Of a stretch of 10,008 bases of DNA, positions 1 to 8,621 are shown piece after piece (position 1 is the first letter of the stretch; each line of letters begins with the position of its first letter). The stretch is from contig JAFGRR010000224.1 in NCBI GenBank assembly GCA_016935035.1, positions 1-10,008 of the forward strand, in the 5' to 3' direction. Source of the stretch: Phycisphaerae bacterium. Its GTDB lineage: Bacteria > Planctomycetota > Phycisphaerae > UBA1845 > Fen-1342. Below the pieces are notes generated by a model. It ran no database searches, was not told the DNA's origin, and saw only the letters and a list, made by a program, of their open reading frames with translations. The position numbers and the translations under genes were made by a program.

Positions 1-3000
1 ACGAAGAGACCGGCGAGATCGTCCACATCATCACGCTCGAACAGGCCAACGCCCAGGAACTGGCCGACACGCTCAGTCAGATTGTCTCCGGTTCCAGCGG
101 CAGCGGCGGGTTCAACCCGTGGCGGCGTGGCGGACGCGGTGGCTACGGCGGTTCGACTGGCAGCGGCACGCAGGTGACCATCATCGCCGACGCCGGCAGC
201 AATTCGCTGGTGCTGAAGGGGTTGCCGCGCGACGTTGCCGACGTCGAGAGCCTCATCGACGAGCTCGAATCCAAGGGCAGCAGCATCCCCGAGCTTCAGA
301 TCTTCCGGCTCGAATACGCCACCGCGTACGACGTTGAGGAGATCCTGCAGAACAACTTCCCGACCACACGCGGCTCGACCGACACGGTGACCGTCAGCTC
401 GGACGAGTTCGGTAACCGCCTGATCGTCACCGCCAGCCGGCGAAAGATGCGCCAGGTGGAGGCGTTCATCCAGCAGCTCGACACGGCCCCGCCCGAGGAC
501 GAGTCCTTCGCGGCCCTGCCGCGCGGGCAACAGCTTTACTTCGTGGACATCTATCGCGGCGACGCCTGGGACATCGCATGGGACGTCAGCATGATGCTGC
601 CGGACAACGGGCCGACCGTCGAGGCGGACGTTTTCGGCGAGTACATCAAGGTAATCTGCCGGCCGTCTGAGAAGGATCAGATTGTCGAGTTGATCCGCCA
701 GTTCGAGGCCCGCGCCAAGGAAGAGAAGACCGTTGTCATCCGCAAGCTCAAGGGCAACGCGGGCCAGATGATGTCGGCGATCCAGGCGCAGTATCCCGAG
801 AACACGATCGAGGAAGGCGAAGTGCCTGACTTCCCGATCGACAACATGATTATTGACGTCTGGCCGGAAGGGCAGGAGCCGCCGGTGTATCGCCGCAAGC
901 AGCAGACGCGTGATGAGGGCCGCCAGACGCGGCGTAACGACGTGTTGCCGATCATGCTGGACGATGAGGCGCTCGGCGCCATGCGCATGGAGTTGGAGGC
1001 GCTGATCAACGAGGCTGAAGAGCCGGCTGACGTATCGGTCGAGCAAGCTCCGCGCCTGGCCAGTGCCCAGGATCGCGCCTTCGGACCGCGTGACGAGCAG
1101 CCCAAGCCGCCCGAGGCGGACAGGGAGACCGACGAACACCGCGTCCCGGCGCCGCAGCAGCGTGAACGAGCCAAGATCACGATTATGCCCGACGGACGTG
1201 CGGTCATATCCGGTCCATCGTCGGACGTCGACAAGCTCACCGACGCGCTCGACCTGCTCGAAGAGGACCTGGGCGTCGGCGAGGTCATTCGCATCTTCCG
1301 CTTCAAGTACGGCGACGTGAACTCGGCGGCCGAGGTGCTCGACCGCATGTTCAACGAGCGTCAGGTGCAGGTGACCCAGCGCCAGCAGCAACAGCCGCAA
1401 CAGCAGCAGCGCGGCCAGCGTGGCGAAGAGGGCAACCAGAACCAGCAGAACCTGATGGAGCAGATGCGGCAGATGATCGGCCAGCAGCAGCAGGGGCGTG
1501 GCCGCACGACCAGCGGCGCGCGTGTGCGCATCGCCACGGATCCCAGCCGCAACTACATTATCGTCAAGTGCGACGAGTCGGACCTCGAGGAAATCCAGCA
1601 ACTGCTGCGGATGCTCGACGACATCCCGGATGTCGACATCAAGGTGCGCATCTTCCAGTTGCGCAACCTCGACGCCACCGAGACCGCCAGCAATATCAAG
1701 GAAGTGCTCGGAATCGATTCGACGCGTTCGTCTAGCGCCGCGCGGCAAGCGCGCGGCCAGCAGCAGCAACAGCTCATGCAGATGCTCGAACAGCAGATGG
1801 TGTCCGTCGCCGGCGGCAAGGGCATGGGTGCCAAGATCGAGTCGGTCGACATCGTGCCGAACGTCGCGACCAACGCGCTGCTCGTGTCGGCTCCGCAGGA
1901 AGTCATGGACGTCGTCGAGGATGTACTGACCGACCTCGAAGCACTAGAGACGCGCAACGTCGTCGTCATCCGGCATTACGAGCTCAAACAGGCCAAGGTG
2001 GACGACGTGCTGCCGCTGCTCCAGGAGATCTTCGCGGACGCCACCGGCCGCCAGGGACGTGGGCGTACCGCGCTGCCCTCGGCGCTGGGCGAGGTGATGG
2101 TCTCGGGCGATCCGCGCAGCAACACGATCATCTTCACGGCCGAGTCCAAGGATGTCGAGATCGTCGAGCGCCAGATCGCCGCTCTTGATATCGAGGGCAT
2201 GATCAACGAGGCCGAGACATATGTATGTAAGTATGGCGACGCACAGGCGATCGCCGACGTTGTTTCCGCCGTGTACGGTGACCAAGCAAGCACTAGCCGC
2301 GGCCGCGGCCGCGGTGGCGCGCAGCAGGCAACGACCGGCAGCGAGATTCGCATCGTTGCCGAGCCGAACACCAACGCCATCGTCGTGTGGGGCCCGCTGG
2401 ACAAGCGCGAGATCATCTTCCAGAAGATCCGCGATTTCGACGAGCAGTCACGCAATTCCTTCCAGGATATCGACGTCGTTCACGCCGACCCCGAAGATCT
2501 GGCCATCATTCTCGGCCAGATGTTCAACGGCACGGCGGCAACCACCAGTGGCGGAAATCAACGCGCTGGGCAGCGCAATCGCCAGGCGGCCACGACTGGC
2601 AGCGGCAATGTCGTCATTGTCGGCGACAAGAACGCCAAGAAGTTGCTCGTCCGCGCGCCGGAGCTGGTCTTCGAGCAGATCGCGGACATGGTCGCGCTGC
2701 TCGATATTCCCGACCAGCAGCTTCAGATTCGCCGCTACGTGCTCAAGCACGCTGACGCACAGGTCGTCAAGCAGTCGCTCGACGGCGCCCTGACCGAGTT
2801 CATGCAGATCGCCAAGGCCACGGGCGGCGACGCGCCGGAGTTCGACGCGTTCACCGTCGTGCCTGACTCGCGTACCAATGCGCTGATGGTGGTCGGCTCG
2901 GAAGAGACCTTCACGTTCGTCGAGAGCGTGCTCAACAACATCGACATCGAGACGCCCGACGCGTTGCGCGCCTCATTCCGCGTCTTCGAACTCGAACTGG

Positions 3001-6000
3001 CCGACGCCACCGTTGTCGCCGAGGCGATCAACAACATGTCGTCCACCGGCGGTACGCAGACCCAGCAGCGCGGCGGGCGCCAGCGCGGCGCCGAGAGTGC
3101 CGCCATCGGCACCGGCGAGCTGCGCGTCACGGCCATTCCAGAGACCGTGACCAACTCAGTCATGGTCTTCGGCGTGTCCGAGGACATTGACGAGGTCGCC
3201 GCGACCGTTATTCAGCCGTACGAAAGCATGATCCGCACACGGCTCGAACCCGAGTCGATTCCCGTTAACCACGCCAAGCCGTCACAGGTGGCCAGTTTCA
3301 TCCGCCAGTTCCTGGGTACGGTCGGCGGCACGGACTCGCGTTCCGGCAGCCGCGGTCGCGACGCAACCGGCACCGACGGTCCGCACATCGTCCCGAACGA
3401 CAACGCGGGTCTGCTCGTCGTCAGCGGTACGCCGGCGCAGAAGGATCGTATCCGGATGCTGGTCGAGAAATTCGACGACCCGCTAATCGCCGGCATGCAA
3501 CTCAAGGTCATCCAGATTCCGTGGGGCCAGGATGTCACCGCGCTGGCCGCGCAGGTTGAGCAGGTTGTCAACGGCGGGGAGGAAGTACTCGCGGGCCAGC
3601 AACAGCGTGAGGCCAGTCGCATCGTTGTCGGCTACGACCTCGATGCCAATGCTCTGATCATCAACGGTGATCCGGGGCTCTTCGGTCAGGCCGACGCGCT
3701 CGTGCAGCAGATTGTCGACCTCGCGGCCAAGACGCAGTACGAGACAGTCTTCATCGACCTTAGCAACCTGACCGCCAAGGACGCGATTCAACTGATCGAT
3801 GACTTGCAGTCGCAGCAGCCCGGCGGCAGCCGTTCGGGCACGCAAAGGCGCTCAACGCCGACGCAGCGCAGCGGCGGCAGTAACCGGCGTGGACGATCCG
3901 ATGCCACACCGTCGGGATTCGAATTGGACGTTCCCGGCCTGGCGCCGGCGATTCCGGCGCGGCCGATGCTGACCACGTGCCTGGTGCTGCCCGTGCTCAG
4001 TTCGCAGTTTGTGGATGAGATGACTGATGCCTTGTCGCGCGAGGTGCGCGGCGAGAGTGCCAGCAAGCCGCCGATGAATTTGCGCGCGACGACGACAAAC
4101 ACGCGCGTGCCACATACCAGGGCGGTGGCGGCGTTCAGTCGCCGAACCGACTGGGAGGACGTGCCACGCAGCAGCACGCGCATTGTTCCGCCGAAGCGGT
4201 CCGCCGATGACGGGCCACGCGAGCGTGCCGTCACGCCGTCAGTGCGTGCCGGTCGGTCGGTGGTGCCAGAGTTGCGTCCGGCCGCCACGCCAATATCGAC
4301 CTCGCAGCCACGTGAAACGCGATCCTCGCTCGTGTCGGCGTCGGCGCCGCGTCAGCAAAGCTGGCTGGCGGTCCGGCGTGACGTGCTGGCCAGCATCGCG
4401 GACGATGAACCCAAACCGCAGGAGCCGCGGCGTCGCCAGCCGGCAGCACCGCGCACTCGAAGCGAGCGTCAGCCGGCGCAACCGCGCGTGACGCCGAGGG
4501 CTGAGCAGCCCGCCGAGCCGAAGGAGACCGAGCCGGAACCGGTTGTGGCCGAAACCCAACCCGCGACACCGTTGCCGCCAATCACCGGGCAACTGCGCGG
4601 CGACGTTACGGCGGTCGAGCTCGACAGCAACAAGATCGCGATCAGCGGCGACGCCGCCGACTTGGCATTCCTGAAGCAGCTACTGCTGCGTGTGGATGCC
4701 GCGACGCCGGCGTCCGAGATTCGCGTCTTCAAGCTCGAACGCGCCAAGGCCACCGGCCTGGTGAAGATCATCGAGGAGGCTGTCAAGAGCCTGATCGAGG
4801 CACGCGGCACCGACGAGAGCTTCAGCGTCACCGCCGAGGCCCGCAGCAATTCGCTGATCGTCGCGGCCAGCATGGACCTGCTCGACGAAGTCGGCATGAT
4901 CATCGAGCGTCTGGACGCGCGCGGCGAAGGCGAGGACATCAAGACCGAGCGAATTCCGCTCAACTACGTCCGCGCCTCGGAGCTCAAAGCCCAGTTGACG
5001 CCGGTGATCGAGCGGTTGAACGACATCCGCGAGGTGCCGAAGGAGTCACAGGCCTCTCTCCAAGCCGACGATCGCTCGAACAGCATCCTGATCATCGGCA
5101 CGTTGAAGGACATTGAGGAAATCGGCGAACTGGTCGTCGCCTATGACGTGGACCTGGCCGAAGAGGGCGAGCGCCTGGGCGTCTACAGCGAGATGCTGAT
5201 CGTAACGCTCCAAAACGGCCAGGCCGAGGATGTCGCGAAGGTCTTGACCGACATGATCGAGGCTGAACAGGAAGCCGCGCGCGAGGCGGCCGGTGCCAAG
5301 ACTCCCGGCATCCCCGCTGTTCGCCGCTTGCAACTGACGGCTCCGGATGGCACCAAGCTGCCGGCGCTGGATTTGGAAAAGCCGATCCGGCTGATTCCAG
5401 AGAACGGCACGAACTCGATCATCGTCTTCTCGACGCCGGAGAATAACCAGGCGCTGACCGCGATCGTTGACGTTTTCGACACGCTGCCGATCGGCGCCGA
5501 CACTGACGTGCGCGCGTTCGCGCTGAAGTACGCGACGGCTGAGCAGGTGGCCGAGGTTCTGGGCCAGGTCTTCGAGGACGGTCGCAACGCACTGAGTCGC
5601 CCGTCGGAGAGCAAGATCGACGAGGGCAGGTTGCCGCCCGAGCCGCCGGGGTTGGCGGGTAAGGGACTGCCGTACCAGGTGGCCCTGAGCTACGACGCGC
5701 GCAGTAATACCGTGATAGTGATCGGGCGCTCCGACGCAGTCCTGCTGGCCAGCGGGCTGATCCAGGAGATGGATCGCCCGAGCGCCGAGCTTGGCTTTGC
5801 CATCCACGTCATAGAGATGAAGAACGTGCAGGCCTCGGAGCTTCAGGAGCGGCTGACCGAGCTACTGGAGGAGCGGGCCAAGGCGCTGGGCGACAAGGGC
5901 ACCGAGCGTGACATCGCCGTCGTCAAGTCAGACGACCGTTCCAACTCGCTGATCGTGATCGCCAACGACGACGTCTACCAGATGGTGGACGACCTGGTCG

Positions 6001-8603
6001 TGAAGCTGGACATGGCGGAGAGCTATCGCATCGTCGGTACGCAGTTCCGCCCGCTTCAGTACGCCGACGCGATCAAGCTTCAGCGTCTGCTCGAAGAGGT
6101 CTTCCAGGCCAAGGAGGACGCCAGCTCCAAGACCAAGACGGAGACCACGGACACGCTGACCGTCATCGCCGACGCGCGCAGCAACTCACTGGTGCTGACC
6201 GGCACGCGTGATTACCTGACCGAGGCCGAGAGCCTGATCACTGATCTCGACAAGGGCTTCGACCCGACCGTCGTCTTCAAGGTCGTCAAGGTCAAGCTGA
6301 ACAGCGCCGCCAACGTGGCGAAGCTGCTGAAGGACATGGTTGACGAGACGCTGTCCGATCAGGACGCGAATCTGACCGGCGCGCCGATTCACATCGCCGC
6401 CGATCCGATCTCGGACAGCATTCTGCTGGCGGCGTCACAGGAAGACATGGGCATGATCGAGCGCTGGATCGAGATTCTCGACCGGCCGTCCGAGATCGGT
6501 CGCATGCACGTGATCATCCCGCTGCGCCGCGGACGTGCCGAGGACATCGCGCAAGCGGCCGAGAAGCTATTCGAAGGCACGACCGCAAACGACGTTGACC
6601 TGACGATTACCAGCGATCCGATGACCAATTCTGTGGTCGCGTTCGGTCCGCCGGCGTTGCTACAGGATATCGAGGACCTGGTTCGCCAGCTTGACATGAC
6701 CGAGCCCGGTGCCGCCGTGGTTCGCATGTTTAAGCTCGAAGAGGCCAGCGCCGAAGATGCCGGCGATCTTCTCCGGGACATTCTCGAGGGTGGCGGCGGC
6801 ACCATCGGCGGCAGCAGCGGTGGCGGCAGTCGCTCCAGCAGCGACGAGCTCAAGCAGCGCATGCTGGTCTTCCAGGCCAGCCATCCGGAGCTTGGTGAAC
6901 GCACGCTGCAGGGCATCCGCGACGACATTATCGTCACCGCGGACACGCGTACTAATTCGCTCATCATCACGGCTCCGATCGAGAGCATGCCGCTGATGGA
7001 GTCGCTCGTTAAGGCCATCGACCTGCCGCCGGACGAAAACCAGGTGCAGGTCGTGCGCCTGTATAATTCCGACGCCGATCAGATGGTCGAGATGCTCAAC
7101 GATGTTTTTGAGGAGCAGACCACCGGTCGGTCATCCGGCGCCGATTCGGAGCGTGAGATCACGCTTACGGGCCTGGGGGCCGGCGGTCGCCAGGAGATCA
7201 AGTTCTCCAGCGACATGCGCACCAATTCCGTGATCGCCGTAGGCACGAAGGGTTATCTGAAGCTCGCCGAAGAGCTGATTGTCCAGCTCGACAGCGTGCA
7301 GATCGACGAGCGGCGCTCGCTCGTCTACGCCCCGCGCAACGCGACGGTCGAGAGCCTCGTGTCGTCGCTGTCCGAATGGAGCGACAACGAAGTTGCTCAA
7401 TTGGAAGAGTACGGCGACGAGATCTCCACACAGCGCAAGCTCGAACGCGAGATCAACGCCATCGGCAATGAGGACATGAACCGCGTGATCCTGAGCTTCG
7501 ATCCGCGGCGCGAGGCCGAGGTGCTCGACATCGTCAGCCAGCTCGACCAGGCTCCACCGCAGGTCAGCATCGAGGTGCTGATCGTCGAGGTGACGTCGGA
7601 GAACACGCTGGAACTGGGCGTCGAGTTTGCGGCTCAGGATCTTCAGTGGACCAACGCCGGCCCGGACGACACGACGACGTTCGATTATGTGTATGGCACC
7701 GATATCGGTGCGTCTGGCACCGGTCTCGGAGGCTTCTCGTTCACGATCAACGGCCGCGACTTCAACTTCCTGCTGCGTACGTTGCAGTCGGAGAGCGCGC
7801 TGAACGTGCTCAGCCGCCCGCACATCGTGGCGATGGACAATCAGGAAGCGTCCATCGAGATCACCAACGATACGCCGTACGTCTCGAGCACCAGCACCAG
7901 CGATTCGGGCCAGATCACGACGGCCGTTAACCGCCAGGACGTCGGCATCATTCTGGGCGTGAAGCCCCAGATCAACCCGGACGGTTTCGTGCGGTTGGAG
8001 ATCAAGCAGGAAGTGTCGGATCTGACGGATTCGACGATCCAGGTCGGTTCGGGCGTGACGTCGCCGATCTTCTTCAAACGCATCGCGGAGACCACGGTCA
8101 CGGTCAAGGACAACGAGACGGTTGTACTCGGCGGCATGATCCGCTCCCGTGACGAGCGGACCGAGTCGAAGGTCCCCATCATCGGCGATGTCCCGGTGCT
8201 CGGGTCCCTGTTCCGCTACGACAACGACAACACGCAACGCACCGAGTTGCTCGTGATCCTGACGCCGCGAATCATTCGCTCGGTCAATGACTTCCGCGAG
8301 GTGTCGCTGACCAAACGTGACGAGAATGACATCATCCCCGACAGCGTGCTCACCAACCCCCTGATGAACAAGCTGCGCGCGCGACCGGAAGACCTGCTGC
8401 CGGCGGGCCACGAGGAACTCGGCCCCTTCCCAGCGGACAACAACGCCGCCCGTGAGCTTGAAGAGGAGATCAAGAGCGATGAGTACGGGCCGCTGGGCAA
8501 CCTGCGGGAGCTGCGTCGCGAACTGAAGGGCGGAATAATCGAGCCGGATTCGTACGATCTCCCGGTGACGCTCAAGACGCAGCAGCGCGCCGGGCCACGC
8601 TGA
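1..8603 (+). CDS. Giant GspD/PulD-like secretin with 25 N-domain repeats (5' end outside window)
   Basis: This is an outer-membrane secretin, the multimeric gated channel of type II secretion and type IV pilus systems; which system it serves cannot be told here. The first complete codon is at base 3, so residue number equals base/3. The frame is open to the window edge and its first residues already form half of an N domain, so the GTG at 174 is not the start and the true N-terminus and signal peptide lie upstream. Residues 1-2519 hold 25 Secretin_N-type units, each made of a 'hhxLxxAxAxxVxxhL' half, a variable loop, and a 'DxRSNSLIV...LD' half. Residues 2520-2760 are the secretin core, with LSRPHIVAMDNQEA (2603-2616) and the signature VPIIGDVPVLGSLF (2724-2737), then LLVILTPRII. 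Residues 2761-2866 are a charged tail. At 2866 or more residues it is over four times the usual GspD length. No frameshift or stop interrupts it. The secretin call is near certain; the function of the extra domains is unknown. Confidence 0.95.
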   Translation, partial: EETGEIVHIITLEQANAQELADTLSQIVSGSSGSGGFNPWRRGGRGGYGGSTGSGTQVTIIADAGSNSLVLKGLPRDVADVESLIDELESKGSSIPELQIFRLEYATAYDVEEILQNNFPTTRGSTDTVTVSSDEFGNRLIVTASRRKMRQVEAFIQQLDTAPPEDESFAALPRGQQLYFVDIYRGDAWDIAWDVSMMLPDNGPTVEADVFGEYIKVICRPSEKDQIVELIRQFEARAKEEKTVVIRKLKGNAGQMMSAIQAQYPENTIEEGEVPDFPIDNMIIDVWPEGQEPPVYRRKQQTRDEGRQTRRNDVLPIMLDDEALGAMRMELEALINEAEEPADVSVEQAPRLASAQDRAFGPRDEQPKPPEADRETDEHRVPAPQQRERAKITIMPDGRAVISGPSSDVDKLTDALDLLEEDLGVGEVIRIFRFKYGDVNSAAEVLDRMFNERQVQVTQRQQQQPQQQQRGQRGEEGNQNQQNLMEQMRQMIGQQQQGRGRTTSGARVRIATDPSRNYIIVKCDESDLEEIQQLLRMLDDIPDVDIKVRIFQLRNLDATETASNIKEVLGIDSTRSSSAARQARGQQQQQLMQMLEQQMVSVAGGKGMGAKIESVDIVPNVATNALLVSAPQEVMDVVEDVLTDLEALETRNVVVIRHYELKQAKVDDVLPLLQEIFADATGRQGRGRTALPSALGEVMVSGDPRSNTIIFTAESKDVEIVERQIAALDIEGMINEAETYVCKYGDAQAIADVVSAVYGDQASTSRGRGRGGAQQATTGSEIRIVAEPNTNAIVVWGPLDKREIIFQKIRDFDEQSRNSFQDIDVVHADPEDLAIILGQMFNGTAATTSGGNQRAGQRNRQAATTGSGNVVIVGDKNAKKLLVRAPELVFEQIADMVALLDIPDQQLQIRRYVLKHADAQVVKQSLDGALTEFMQIAKATGGDAPEFDAFTVVPDSRTNALMVVGSEETFTFVESVLNNIDIETPDALRASFRVFELELADATVVAEAINNMSSTGGTQTQQRGGRQRGAESAAIGTGELRVTAIPETVTNSVMVFGVSEDIDEVAATVIQPYESMIRTRLEPESIPVNHAKPSQVASFIRQFLGTVGGTDSRSGSRGRDATGTDGPHIVPNDNAGLLVVSGTPAQKDRIRMLVEKFDDPLIAGMQLKVIQIPWGQDVTALAAQVEQVVNGGEEVLAGQQQREASRIVVGYDLDANALIINGDPGLFGQADALVQQIVDLAAKTQYETVFIDLSNLTAKDAIQLIDDLQSQQPGGSRSGTQRRSTPTQRSGGSNRRGRSDATPSGFELDVPGLAPAIPARPMLTTCLVLPVLSSQFVDEMTDALSREVRGESASKPPMNLRATTTNTRVPHTRAVAAFSRRTDWEDVPRSSTRIVPPKRSADDGPRERAVTPSVRAGRSVVPELRPAATPISTSQPRETRSSLVSASAPRQQSWLAVRRDVLASIADDEPKPQEPRRRQPAAPRTRSERQPAQPRVTPRAEQPAEPKETEPEPVVAETQPATPLPPITGQLRGDVTAVELDSNKIAISGDAADLAFLKQLLLRVDAATPASEIRVFKLERAKATGLVKIIEEAVKSLIEARGTDESFSVTAEARSNSLIVAASMDLLDEVGMIIERLDARGEGEDIKTERIPLNYVRASELKAQLTPVIERLNDIREVPKESQASLQADDRSNSILIIGTLKDIEEIGELVVAYDVDLAEEGERLGVYSEMLIVTLQNGQAEDVAKVLTDMIEAEQEAAREAAGAKTPGIPAVRRLQLTAPDGTKLPALDLEKPIRLIPENGTNSIIVFSTPENNQALTAIVDVFDTLPIGADTDVRAFALKYATAEQVAEVLGQVFEDGRNALSRPSESKIDEGRLPPEPPGLAGKGLPYQVALSYDARSNTVIVIGRSDAVLLASGLIQEMDRPSAELGFAIHVIEMKNVQASELQERLTELLEERAKALGDKGTERDIAVVKSDDRSNSLIVIANDDVYQMVDDLVVKLDMAESYRIVGTQFRPLQYADAIKLQRLLEEVFQAKEDASSKTKTETTDTLTVIADARSNSLVLTGTRDYLTEAESLITDLDKGFDPTVVFKVVKVKLNSAANVAKLLKDMVDETLSDQDANLTGAPIHIAADPISDSILLAASQEDMGMIERWIEILDRPSEIGRMHVIIPLRRGRAEDIAQAAEKLFEGTTANDVDLTITSDPMTNSVVAFGPPALLQDIEDLVRQLDMTEPGAAVVRMFKLEEASAEDAGDLLRDILEGGGGTIGGSSGGGSRSSSDELKQRMLVFQASHPELGERTLQGIRDDIIVTADTRTNSLIITAPIESMPLMESLVKAIDLPPDENQVQVVRLYNSDADQMVEMLNDVFEEQTTGRSSGADSEREITLTGLGAGGRQEIKFSSDMRTNSVIAVGTKGYLKLAEELIVQLDSVQIDERRSLVYAPRNATVESLVSSLSEWSDNEVAQLEEYGDEISTQRKLEREINAIGNEDMNRVILSFDPRREAEVLDIVSQLDQAPPQVSIEVLIVEVTSENTLELGVEFAAQDLQWTNAGPDDTTTFDYVYGTDIGASGTGLGGFSFTINGRDFNFLLRTLQSESALNVLSRPHIVAMDNQEASIEITNDTPYVSSTSTSDSGQITTAVNRQDVGIILGVKPQINPDGFVRLEIKQEVSDLTDSTIQVGSGVTSPIFFKRIAETTVTVKDNETVVLGGMIRSRDERTESKVPIIGDVPVLGSLFRYDNDNTQRTELLVILTPRIIRSVNDFREVSLTKRDENDIIPDSVLTNPLMNKLRARPEDLLPAGHEELGPFPADNNAARELEEEIKSDEYGPLGNLRELRRELKGGIIEPDSYDLPVTLKTQQRAGPR
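1377..1493 (+). other. Gln-rich low-complexity loop in the fifth N domain
   Basis: Residues 459-497 of the secretin are dominated by CAG/CAA Gln codons with some Arg, Gly, Asn and Met. The tract lies between the two halves of one N domain, where the family normally has a short Gly/Ser-rich loop. A second, shorter Gln tract with interspersed Met and Leu lies at 1758-1799 in the next unit's loop. The mixed CAG and CAA codons argue for selection on the amino acid rather than a simple slipped-strand CAG run. The loop is probably disordered, and its role is not known. Confidence 0.7.
3807..4598 (+). other. Disordered Arg/Pro-rich linker inserted inside the 14th N domain
   Basis: Residues 1269-1532 have no N-domain signature. 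The segment is rich in Arg, Pro, Ser, Thr, Ala and Gln: it is basic for most of its length, then turns acidic and Pro/Glu-rich near the end (TEPEPVVAETQPATP). It contains one short hydrophobic stretch around TTCLVLPVLSSQF (about residues 1322-1334). It is preceded by a typical first half (FIDLSNLTAKDAIQLIDDL) and followed by a typical second half (KIAISGDAADLAFLKQLLL), so it reads as an oversized loop within one domain. The frame stays open and matches the flanking coding sequence, so I see no reason to call a frameshift. It divides the array into 13 units before and 11 after. Confidence 0.7.
7560..8282 (+). other. Secretin beta-barrel core domain (PF00263-type) of the giant secretin
   Basis: This segment carries the features that identify the family: QVSIEVLIVEV at the entry, FLLRTLQSESALNVLSRPHI leading to the gate-forming region, the MDNQEASIEI strand, VGIILGVKPQINPDG, TVTVKDNETVVLGGMI and the terminal signature VPIIGDVPVLGSLF followed by TELLVILTPRII. 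At about 241 residues it has the usual core length. It is therefore expected to form an ordinary gated outer-membrane barrel on top of the extraordinary N-domain stack. No key motif is missing. Confidence 0.93.
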
Positions 8604-8621
8604 CGTAAGACGCTGACGCAG

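Larger units (their letters stand above)
3..7559 (+). repeat. Array of 25 divergent Secretin_N (KH-like) domain units
   Basis: I parsed the units by the recurring second-half motif, (D/E)xx(S/T)N(S/A) plus four hydrophobic residues, followed 15-20 residues later by a helix ending in LD. Approximate boundaries in bases are: 3-287, 288-482, 531-728, 729-1280, 1281-1631, 1632-1949, 1950-2198, 2199-2450, 2451-2714, 2715-2960, 2961-3227, 3228-3482, 3483-3734, 3735-4712 (interrupted), 4713-4931, 4932-5165, 5166-5495, 5496-5789, 5790-6023, 6024-6263, 6264-6494, 6495-6710, 6711-7040, 7041-7307 and 7308-7559. In known secretins each such domain forms one ring of the periplasmic vestibule. The units are strongly diverged from one another in DNA and protein, so this is an old amplification rather than a tandem repeat that could be an assembly artefact. 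The exact boundaries are hand-drawn and may be off by several residues. Confidence 0.85.

Noticed and set aside
174..176. GTG as the start of the secretin
   Set aside because: The frame is open back to the window edge and bases 3-173 encode the first half and loop of the same N domain, so the start lies upstream.
1377..1493. CAG trinucleotide repeat expansion
   Set aside because: The tract mixes CAG, CAA and other codons and is not a pure repeat, so it is better read as a Gln-rich protein loop.
2298..2314. Overlapping NotI-type palindromes (GCGGCCGC) as a possible regulatory site
   Set aside because: They encode an Arg-Gly repeat loop within the secretin and follow from Gly/Arg codons in GC-rich DNA.
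3880..4600. Frameshifted or separate gene in the linker region (for example the + frame at 4183-4491)
   Set aside because: The alternative frames give Arg/Pro/Cys-rich noise, while the secretin frame resumes N-domain sequence on both sides without a shift.
7131..8411. Long open frame of 426 codons on the minus strand
   Set aside because: It lies opposite the conserved secretin core. Its composition (Asp, Arg, His and Leu rich, no domain pattern) is what GC-rich codon bias on the + strand produces. The same holds for the minus-strand frames at 677-1354, 5046-5807, 6389-7018 and 8216-9241.
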